A DNA stretch of 38,165 nucleotides from Acetatifactor sp. Its GTDB lineage: Bacteria > Bacillota > Clostridia > Lachnospirales > Lachnospiraceae. The DNA is taken from the NCBI GenBank assembly GCA_029055435.1, contig JAIDDH010000067.1, positions 1 through 38,165 on the forward strand, given 5' to 3'. Positions 32,018 through 38,165 of the stretch are shown here, piece after piece; positions within the stretch are counted from its first letter, which is position 1, and the number at the start of each line of letters is the position of its first letter. Both the position numbers and the translations under genes were made by a program. The notes under the pieces are model-generated. The model saw only the letters and a program-made list of their open reading frames with translations, searched no databases and was not told where the DNA came from.

Positions 32018-33043
32018 TTATTCAATCACATGAATCCAGCCCTGAGGCGCCTCGATGCGTCCCATCTGAATGCCGGTCAACGTGTCATAGAGTTTCTGTG
32101 TCACAGGCCCCATGGCGGTCATGCCGCTGGGCAGACAGATTTCTTTGCCGTGATCCACAATCTTGCCCACAGGAGAAATGACAGCCGCGGTGCCGCAGAG
32201 ACCGCACTCGGCAAAATCCTTCACTTCCTCCAGAAGCACTTCTCTCTCTTCCACCTCGAGTCCCAGATACTCCTTCGCCACATGCACCAGCGAGCGCCGG
32301 GTGATGGAGGGAAGGATACTGTCAGACTTGGGCGTCACCACCTTGCCGTCCTTTGTCACAAAAAGGAAATTGGCGCCGCCGGTCTCCTCCACTTTGCTGC
32401 GCGTGCCGGGATCAAGATACATATTCTCATCGAAGCCGGCCTTATGTGCGGACACAATGGCATGCAGGCTCATGGCATAGTTCAGTCCCGCCTTAATATG
32501 GCCGGTGCCATGGGGAGCCGCACGGTCAAAATCGCTGACACAGATGGTTAGAGGCTTTACTCCGCCCTTAAAATACGGTCCCACCGGCGTACAGAAGATA
32601 CGGAACTGATACTCGTCCGCAGGCTTCACGCCGATAACAGGATTTGTTCCGAACATATAGGGGCGCACATACAGAGTCGCGCCGCTGCCATAAGGAGGCA
32701 CATACGCCGCGTTTGCAGCCACCACCTGGGTCACCGCGTCCACAAAACGCTCCTCGGGGAACACGGGCATCTCCAGTCTGGCCGCAGAATCAGCCATCCT
32801 CGCCGCATTCAAATCAGGACGGAAGGTCACGATACGTCCGTCCTCAGTGGTATATGCCTTCAGGCCCTCAAAGACAGTCTGAGCATACTGCAGCACACCC
32901 GCACACTCACTGATCACCACAGTGGCGTCATCGCTGAGCACTCCCTCATCCCATGCGCCATCCTTGAAATTGGACACATATCGCTTGTCTGTCTGAATGT
33001 AACCAAATCCAAGATTACCCCAGTCAATGTTTTTCTTTTCCAT
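32018..33043 (-). CDS. ilvE: Branched-chain amino acid aminotransferase
   Basis: 341 residues of the class IV PLP fold, larger BCAT type. It transfers the amino group between glutamate and Leu, Ile or Val 2-oxo acids. The PLP-binding Lys is K184 in GHIKAGLNYA. Also present: QTVFEGLKAY (55-64), LYVRPYMFGTNP, KVEETGGANFLFV (about 217-229) and GTAAVISPVGKI. AAGGAAG lies before the ATG. It is a single-gene unit with its own promoter and strong terminator; no other ilv genes are in the window. Confidence 0.95.
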   Translation of the reverse strand: MEKKNIDWGNLGFGYIQTDKRYVSNFKDGAWDEGVLSDDATVVISECAGVLQYAQTVFEGLKAYTTEDGRIVTFRPDLNAARMADSAARLEMPVFPEERFVDAVTQVVAANAAYVPPYGSGATLYVRPYMFGTNPVIGVKPADEYQFRIFCTPVGPYFKGGVKPLTICVSDFDRAAPHGTGHIKAGLNYAMSLHAIVSAHKAGFDENMYLDPGTRSKVEETGGANFLFVTKDGKVVTPKSDSILPSITRRSLVHVAKEYLGLEVEEREVLLEEVKDFAECGLCGTAAVISPVGKIVDHGKEICLPSGMTAMGPVTQKLYDTLTGIQMGRIEAPQGWIHVIE

Positions 33044-33124
33044 TGGTTCTTCCTTCTTTCCCGATTATTTTTCCTTTTACTGCCATGCTCCTGGCAATTA
33101 CTTTTGGTATAAACTACGTTTCCT

Positions 33125-33153
33125 ATTATCATACTTTTGCAGACAAAAGTCAA
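33125..33153 (-). promoter_or_regulatory. ilvE promoter
   Basis: Minus-strand TTGACT (33148-33153), 17 nt, GATAAT (33125-33130), about 80 nt upstream of the ilvE start. No T-box or leucine-leader structure was found in this short leader. Confidence 0.65.
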
Positions 33154-33162
33154 TATCTCTAG

Positions 33163-34170
33163 CTATCTCAGCGCAATTCCGTCTGTCCAAAATCCTCCTG
33201 CTCCATCATAATGCACCTGAAAATGAACATTCTCAATATCCCAGGAAACCCCGTTGTCATACAGAGTCCCCATCTCCTCCAGGAAAAACGGCATCACCTG
33301 TTCCTCCAGAGCCAGCGCAAGCGCCACATCACAGAAGACCTCCCCGGGCTCACCAAAGGAGAACTCCGTTATACTTCCCAGCGCCAGACCACTGATGCCC
33401 ATCCCTGAATAGTGCGTATCTGCAAGCGAATGTTCCTCGTACTCATCACCCAACCCGATCCTCAGGACATTCTCCTCATAGCTCCACGAAACCTGACTGC
33501 AGGCCTGTTTCACCTCTTCCTGCGGCATGGTATAAAGAGTATCAAATGTATCTTCCACTGAGTCAAAGATGGAGAAATCCCTGATTGCACATCCCGTTCC
33601 GGACATCACATAACAAATCATACCGATCTCCGCAATCTGGTCGCCGTCATAATCATATACACAGAATTCCGGCCAAACTGACCGGGGCGTCAAAAAGACT
33701 TTGTAAAAGGCACGGCGCTGCCCCTGATGCTCCAATATCAGCAGGTCCGCGCCGCCCTTCCTGCCGTAAATCTTCGTCTCCGCCTCCGGCAAATCCCCCA
33801 GCAAGACAAGAAACGGCTGCTCTGCCTGCCAATCGTCCGGCATCAATTCCTCTGTGGATTTTGCAGTCGCATAATCCTCCTCTGTGAGCGTCTCATACCA
33901 CGCCAGCGCCTTCGCCTCCATCTGACGCTGCCATTCCTCAAAATCAAACTCTTCTGAAACAGGCTCCTCCGAAACAGCTTCCTTTGAAGCAAACTCCTCT
34001 GAATTCAAAAGCGGCTCAGAGGCATCTTCCGAGGATTCTGTCGGAGAAGCCGCCGAATCTCCGTCCCGTGCGCCGCACCCTGTCATCAGGCCAAGTCCCA
34101 AAAGTCCGACCAACGACATATACATCAAACGCTTTCTGATTCCATTGTGTATCTTTCCATTGTATATCAT
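33163..34170 (-). CDS. Lipoprotein of unknown function
   Basis: 335 residues. A basic start, a hydrophobic segment and the lipobox LMTGC (about 29-33) indicate a surface lipoprotein. A Ser/Glu/Ala-rich linker with repeated EE(P/E) and EEF units follows (about 40-80), then a globular part with VYDYDGDQIAEIGMI, a calcium-loop-like DxDxD pattern also seen in repeats of other secreted proteins. No family is named with confidence. The start at 34170 follows GAGGA; a GTG 15 nt upstream is the alternative. It lies 29 nt after folA with no terminator between, so it is probably the last gene of the thyA-folA unit. Confidence 0.8.
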   Translation of the reverse strand: MIYNGKIHNGIRKRLMYMSLVGLLGLGLMTGCGARDGDSAASPTESSEDASEPLLNSEEFASKEAVSEEPVSEEFDFEEWQRQMEAKALAWYETLTEEDYATAKSTEELMPDDWQAEQPFLVLLGDLPEAETKIYGRKGGADLLILEHQGQRRAFYKVFLTPRSVWPEFCVYDYDGDQIAEIGMICYVMSGTGCAIRDFSIFDSVEDTFDTLYTMPQEEVKQACSQVSWSYEENVLRIGLGDEYEEHSLADTHYSGMGISGLALGSITEFSFGEPGEVFCDVALALALEEQVMPFFLEEMGTLYDNGVSWDIENVHFQVHYDGAGGFWTDGIALR

Positions 34171-34199
34171 CCCGCTATTCCTCACAATCTCTCGCTGCT

Positions 34200-34697
34200 C
34201 TATCGCCCGGACTTTCTCTCATATTTCACGAACTGATAGGGAATATCAAAATAAGTCTGCTCATCACTGTCCGCAGTGATTTCCCACTCCTCGTCCGCAT
34301 CCAGATCAGGGAAATAGGCATCCGCCTCGTAGTCATGGTCGATTTTGGTGATATGCGCCACATTACAATAGGGAAGAAGCTGTCTGTAGACGCTCTCGCC
34401 GCCGATGATATAGATATCCTCATCCTGATACGCTTTCAATTCCTCCAAAAGCTCATCAATCGAATGCACCACTATGGCATCCTTCACATGATAGTTGGGA
34501 TTGGAGGAGAGAATGATATTGGTGCGGTTCTTCAGGGGCAGCCCCTGAGGAAATGTCTCCAGCGTCTTTCTCCCCAGCACCACCACCTTGCCCGTGGTCT
34601 CCTCCCTGAAATGCTTATGGTCATTGGGAATACGGATTAACAGGTCGTTTTTGTTGCCGATAGCCCAGTTGCGATCCACCGCTGTAAGAATGTTCAT
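34200..34697 (-). CDS. folA: Dihydrofolate reductase
   Basis: 165 residues, the normal size. It reduces dihydrofolate to tetrahydrofolate with NADPH. Seen: MNILTAVDRNWAIGNKNDLL, the active-site acid in IPNDHKHFREET (corresponding to D27 of E. coli), GKVVVLGRKTLETFP, the NADPH-binding IYIIGGESVYRQLLPY, and the C-terminal YEADAYFPDLD. GGGAGG lies 12 bases before the ATG. It follows thyA by 23 nt, the usual partner: ThyA makes dihydrofolate that this enzyme recycles. Confidence 0.96.
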   Translation of the reverse strand: MNILTAVDRNWAIGNKNDLLIRIPNDHKHFREETTGKVVVLGRKTLETFPQGLPLKNRTNIILSSNPNYHVKDAIVVHSIDELLEELKAYQDEDIYIIGGESVYRQLLPYCNVAHITKIDHDYEADAYFPDLDADEEWEITADSDEQTYFDIPYQFVKYERKSGR

Positions 34698-34720
34698 ATA
34701 TACATATACCTCCCTTTCCG

Positions 34721-35569
34721 TCAGATGGCAATCGGAATATCTGTGATCTGCTCACCCGTCTCATAGTTATCCACCCGCACATCGTTTCTGGTAAACTCAT
34801 AAAAATCATGGACATCCGGATTCAGCCAGAATGTGGGAGCCGGCTTGGGCTCCCTGCCGATCAGCTCCCGGATGATGGGCACATGCCTGTCATAGATATG
34901 GGCATCCGCAATCACATGGACAAATTCCCCCACATACATGTCACAGACCTGGGCCAACATATGAATCAACACAGCGTACTGCACCACATTCCAATTGTTT
35001 GCGGCCAGCACATCCTGAGAACGCTGATTCAGAATCGCATTCAGAGTCAGCCGCTCCTCCCCGGGCCGCTGTGTCACATTGAAGGTCATGCTGTAGGCAC
35101 AGGGATAGAGATTCATCTCATGCAAATCCTGATGCACATAGATATTCGTCATGATCCGGCGGCTGAAGGGATTATTTTTCAAATCATAAATCACCCGGTC
35201 AACCTGATCCATCATACCTTCCCGGTACTGATGCTTCACACCCAGCTGATAGCCGTAGGCCTTGCCGATGCTCCCGTCCTCGTCCGCCCACTCGTCCCAG
35301 ATGTGACTGTGCAGATCGTGGATATTGTTGGACTTGCGCTGCCATATCCACAGAATCTCGTCCGTGGCTGATTTCAGCGCCGTGCGCCGCAGCGTCATGA
35401 TCGGGAACTCCTCCCGCAGATCATAGCGGTTCACCACGCCGAAACGCTTGATAGTATAGGCAGGTGTCCCGTCCGGCCAGCGGGGTCTCACCTTCTCACC
35501 CTCAGTGCTGGTGCCATTCTCCAAAATATCCCTGCACATATTGATAAATAAAGTATCTGCGTAACTCAT
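34721..35569 (-). CDS. thyA: Thymidylate synthase (ThyA)
   Basis: 282 residues. Methylates dUMP to dTMP with methylene-tetrahydrofolate. WDEWADEDGSIGKAYGYQ (91-108), FSRRIMTN, the nucleophile C157 in LYPCAYSM, NQRSQDV, and HIYDRH near the end are seen. The usual PCHxxxQF is PCAYSMTF here, and the LGxPFN stretch reads AANNWN; such changes are known from the B. subtilis/phage phi3T type of ThyA. GGGAG lies before the ATG. It starts just downstream of family B copy 2 and heads the thyA-folA-lipoprotein unit. Confidence 0.95.
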   Translation of the reverse strand: MSYADTLFINMCRDILENGTSTEGEKVRPRWPDGTPAYTIKRFGVVNRYDLREEFPIMTLRRTALKSATDEILWIWQRKSNNIHDLHSHIWDEWADEDGSIGKAYGYQLGVKHQYREGMMDQVDRVIYDLKNNPFSRRIMTNIYVHQDLHEMNLYPCAYSMTFNVTQRPGEERLTLNAILNQRSQDVLAANNWNVVQYAVLIHMLAQVCDMYVGEFVHVIADAHIYDRHVPIIRELIGREPKPAPTFWLNPDVHDFYEFTRNDVRVDNYETGEQITDIPIAI

Positions 35570-35599
35570 GCTTCTCCCATTCCGCCTTTTTATATTTTA

Positions 35600-35684
35600 C
35601 GGAGAATCGCTGAAGCGATTCTCCGAGGAATGATTAGATGTTCTAAGGCATCGCACCTTGATGCCTTAGAACATCTTCATTCCT
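35600..35684 (-). repeat. Family B tandem-hairpin element, copy 2 (after the metallo-hydrolase gene)
   Basis: On the minus strand, starting in the stop codon of the metallo-hydrolase gene: basal stem AGGAATGA/TCATTCCT (8 bp), bulge AA on the 3' side, 17-bp perfect upper stem (AGATGTTCTAAGGCATC), loop AAGGTGC, then one base and a second hairpin GGAGAATCGC/GCGATTCTCC (35600-35625). Geometry is identical to the copy after infB, while many base pairs differ. It lies between this gene and thyA and has no U tract. Confidence 0.87.
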
Positions 35685-37279
35685 TATTCCCACTTGTCGC
35701 AGAGGGAATTGATCTGATCCGCAAATTTCGCCATGTCTTTATTAGGCATACCGTCGTTTTTGGTGATAAGTGCCAGCAAACGCTGACCGGCAGCCAGCAG
35801 ACGGGCATAGACGCCGCTCGCGGGTTTGGCTTTCTTCTTGACGGGCACAGGCTCCGCCTCGTACAGGAACTGATTGCCCAACAGGTCGAACTCCGTTCCG
35901 CTGTAGGGCGCATAAGCTCTCTGTCCGTGCTCAATCTTTAAACATTCCGCAAAGGACATACATACGCTGTCCTCTCCATGCACCACGAACACCTTCTTGG
36001 GCTTCTCCTCAAAGGCGTCAATCCACTCCAGCAGACCGTTTTTGTCCGCATGTCCGCTCATGCCCACCAGTTTCTTAATGTGCGCACGCACCTGGATGGA
36101 CTCTCCGAAGAGCTTCACCTCTTTTGCGCCCTCCACAATACTTCTGCCCAGCGTACCCACGGCCTGATAACCCACAAACAGGATCGTACATTCCTCCCGC
36201 CACAGATTATGTTTCAGATGATGCCTGATACGGCCCGCCTCACACATGCCGGAGGCGGAAATGATTACCTTGGGCGTGTCGATAAAGTTGATTTCCTTGG
36301 ACTCCTCGCTGGTGATGGACAGCTTCAGTCCCGCAAAAGAGATGGGATTGATGCCCTCCCGAACCAGTGCCAGCGCCTCTCCGTCAAAGCAGTCCATGCG
36401 GTTCTCATGAAAGACCTCCGTGGCCTCCACCGCCATGGGGCTGTCCACATACACAGGAAAATTCTCATGTCCTTTCACCATGCGTCCCACTTTGACCTGC
36501 CGCAGAAAATACAGCATCTCCTGAGTCCTGCCCACGGCAAAGGAGGGAATCACCACATTGCCGCCCCGGTCGAAAGTCTCCTGCAGAATGGCGGCCAGTT
36601 CTTTCACATAATCCACCTTCTCCACAGAGTGCAGCCTGTCTCCATAGGTGGACTCCATCACCACATAATCCGCCTGAGCCGTGGGCATCGGATCTTTCAG
36701 TAACGGCTGATATTTATTTCCGATATCTCCCGAAAATACAATCTTTTTCGTGCGTCCGTCCTCGGTCAGCCACACCTCTATGCTGGAACTTCCCAACAGA
36801 TGTCCGATATCCGTGAAACGGATTTTCACATTGTCGCAGACCTGTATCTCTCGGTTGTAACGGCAGGGTATAATGCGCTTGATCACGCCCTCCGCATCCT
36901 CCATGGTATACAGCGCTTCATGCATGGGCACACTCTCGCTTCGCTTGGCCTTACGGTTTCGCCACTCAGCCTCCATCATCTGGATGTGCGCACAGTCACG
37001 CAGCATGATGCTGCACAGATCCGCCGTTGCATCCGTCATATAGACCTGCCCCCTGAAGCCTCTGGAATAAAGAAGCGGCAGCAGACCAGAATGATCTACA
37101 TGGGCATGGGTGAGGAATACATAATCGATCATGGCATCATCCACGGGAAGCGGAGCATTTTCAAAGACATTCACCCCCTGCTCCATACCGCAATCCACCA
37201 GAATATGTTTGCCCCCTGCCTCCAGATAATGGCAGCTTCCAGTCACCTCATGCGCAGCCCCAATAAACATTAATTTCAT
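35684..37279 (-). CDS. Beta-CASP metallo-beta-lactamase-fold RNase-like hydrolase
   Basis: 531 residues. The metallo-beta-lactamase part has the zinc motif HAHVDH (58-63), with GAAHEVTGSCHYLE at the start and FSGDIGN later. A beta-CASP domain follows (NVVIPSFAVGRTQEMLYFL, VIISASGMCEAGRIRHHL), then the RMMBL motif (KLVGMSGHADKNGLLEWI, VFVVHGEDSVCMSF). This architecture is that of CPSF-73-like RNA-processing nucleases; the target here is unknown. A lysine-rich C-terminal extension (from about 475) goes beyond the domain core. GGAGGG lies before the ATG. It follows the ABC transporter gene by 30 nt. Confidence 0.92.
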   Translation of the reverse strand: MKLMFIGAAHEVTGSCHYLEAGGKHILVDCGMEQGVNVFENAPLPVDDAMIDYVFLTHAHVDHSGLLPLLYSRGFRGQVYMTDATADLCSIMLRDCAHIQMMEAEWRNRKAKRSESVPMHEALYTMEDAEGVIKRIIPCRYNREIQVCDNVKIRFTDIGHLLGSSSIEVWLTEDGRTKKIVFSGDIGNKYQPLLKDPMPTAQADYVVMESTYGDRLHSVEKVDYVKELAAILQETFDRGGNVVIPSFAVGRTQEMLYFLRQVKVGRMVKGHENFPVYVDSPMAVEATEVFHENRMDCFDGEALALVREGINPISFAGLKLSITSEESKEINFIDTPKVIISASGMCEAGRIRHHLKHNLWREECTILFVGYQAVGTLGRSIVEGAKEVKLFGESIQVRAHIKKLVGMSGHADKNGLLEWIDAFEEKPKKVFVVHGEDSVCMSFAECLKIEHGQRAYAPYSGTEFDLLGNQFLYEAEPVPVKKKAKPASGVYARLLAAGQRLLALITKNDGMPNKDMAKFADQINSLCDKWE

Positions 37280-37309
37280 GCCAAAACCCTCCTTCCTGAT
37301 TGATTCCCT

Positions 37310-38165
37310 CTACTTCAAAGCATTTGCCGTCTCATAAAAATGATAATAAATTCCCTTTCTGTTAAGCAGCTCCTGATGCTTTCCCTCCTCCACGATGCCA
37401 TCCTCCGTCAGCACCAATATCCGGTCTGAGTTACGGATACTGGAAAGTCTGTGGGCAATCGTCAGTGTAGTGCGGCCCTCCGAAAGCTTGGCCAGCGACT
37501 GCGCCACCGCAAACTCGCTCTCATTGTCCAGAGCCGAAGTGGCCTCGTCCAGAATGATGATGGGAGGATTTTTCAAAAAGACCCTGGCAATGCTGATACG
37601 CTGCTTCTGTCCTCCCGAGAGCTTCACCCCGCGCTCTCCCACATAGGTATCATATCCGTCCTTCAGTCCCAAAATAAACTCATGAGCCCCGGCCCGCTTC
37701 GCTGCCTCGATGACCTCCTCCCGCGATGCGTCAGGCCTGCCGTAGACAATATTGTCATAAATCGTGCCAGAGAACAGATACACATCCTGCTGCACGATGC
37801 CGATGCTGCTTCTAAGACTCTTCAGAGTAAAATGCTTGATGTCCTGCCCGTCCAGCGTAATGTGGCCCGCGGACACATCGTAAAATCTGGGAATCAGATT
37901 GCACAGCGTGGTCTTTCCGCCGCCGGAAGGTCCCACTATAGCCACCTTCTCCCCCGCGCGGATGCTCAGATTCAAGTCCTTGAACACCCGATTGTGATCA
38001 TCCGGATACTCAAAACTCACCTGCTCAAAAACAATGTTCCCCCGGGGATGTTTTAATTCCACTGCGCCCGGCTCGTCGAAGATTTCGATATCCGCGTCAA
38101 TAATCTGCAGAAAACGCTCGATTCCCGTCATGCCCCGCTGGAACTGCTCCGCAAACTCTATGATC
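37310..38165 (-). CDS. ABC transporter, permease/ATP-binding exporter type, C-terminal part (cut by window end)
   Basis: The frame stays open to the last base, so the true N-terminus lies outside the window. The visible 285 residues hold the complete nucleotide-binding domain: Walker A GPSGGGKTT, Q loop IVQQDVYLFSGTI, signature LSGGQKQR, Walker B IIILDEATSALD, H loop IAHRLSS. Residues before it (EQFQRGMTGIERFLQIIDAD) match the end of a membrane-spanning half of exporter-type (MsbA/LmrA-like) transporters. The substrate cannot be inferred. The metallo-hydrolase gene follows closely. Confidence 0.92.
   Translation of the reverse strand, partial: IIEFAEQFQRGMTGIERFLQIIDADIEIFDEPGAVELKHPRGNIVFEQVSFEYPDDHNRVFKDLNLSIRAGEKVAIVGPSGGGKTTLCNLIPRFYDVSAGHITLDGQDIKHFTLKSLRSSIGIVQQDVYLFSGTIYDNIVYGRPDASREEVIEAAKRAGAHEFILGLKDGYDTYVGERGVKLSGGQKQRISIARVFLKNPPIIILDEATSALDNESEFAVAQSLAKLSEGRTTLTIAHRLSSIRNSDRILVLTEDGIVEEGKHQELLNRKGIYYHFYETANALK

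Noticed and set aside
33044-33124. T-box or amino-acid leader upstream of ilvE
   Set aside because: The leader is only about 75 nt and shows neither a T-box sequence nor a leader peptide with Leu, Ile or Val codons.
34721-35569. ThyA taken as a novel enzyme because of PCA instead of PCH
   Set aside because: The same change is known in the B. subtilis/phi3T type of thymidylate synthase; the nucleophile Cys and other motifs are intact.

Overview
The window reads as a chromosomal housekeeping segment of a Gram-positive anaerobe of the class Clostridia, most likely Lachnospiraceae. This rests on the order rimP-nusA-ylxR-ylxQ-infB-rbfA-nrnA-truB-ribF, strong GGAGG ribosome binding sites, sigma-A promoters of the TTGACA/TATAAT type, a FeoA-FeoA-FeoB iron locus, a VanZ-family protein and a B. 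subtilis-like ThyA. The genus cannot be fixed from sequence alone. Almost every gene is on the minus strand. The exceptions are a tRNA-Gly and a small AT-rich lipoprotein gene near 29.2-29.9 kb.

Layout from left to right: an outward-reading promoter at the left edge; enolase; a C_GCAxxG_C_C-family protein; a c-di-GMP phosphodiesterase (degenerate GGDEF plus EAL); feoB with two feoA genes under iron-box-like operators; a VanZ-like gene behind a 1098-residue secreted protein; a PfkB sugar kinase; pnp and rpsO; an unknown AT-rich gene; a secreted SH3-NlpC/P60 hydrolase; tcdA; a Na/Pi cotransporter; ribF, truB, nrnA, rbfA, infB, ylxQ, ylxR, nusA and rimP as one translation/transcription operon; tRNA-Gly(GCC); a small lipoprotein; a membrane-anchored NagZ-like GH3 enzyme; an AT-rich interval with a strong promoter but only a doubtful small ORF; ilvE; a lipoprotein, folA and thyA; a beta-CASP metallo-hydrolase; and the 3' part of an ABC transporter cut by the window end.

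The most striking non-coding content is two families of structured repeats. Family A has four copies (about 135-456, 7099-7392, 12395-12714, 19970-20292). Each is about 294-323 bp, ends in TAAC-type inverted repeats, and holds a long, copy-specific but almost perfectly self-complementary stem, a conserved inner box, and one or two conserved small hairpins: a cloverleaf-like shape. The stem sequence differs between copies while pairing within each copy is kept. All four copies lie just 3' of a minus-strand gene, and two touch stop codons (ribF, vanZ-like). Family B has two copies (23556-23640 after infB, 35600-35684 after the metallo-hydrolase). Each is an 8-bp basal stem, a purine bulge on the 3' side, a 17-position upper stem and a 7-nt loop, followed at once by a short 10-11 bp hairpin. 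The two copies differ at six paired positions of the upper stem and all six changes keep the pairing.

The genes are mostly standard central functions (glycolysis, iron uptake, RNA decay, translation initiation, folate/thymidylate, branched-chain amino acids, cell wall). No phage, CRISPR array or intact insertion sequence is visible.
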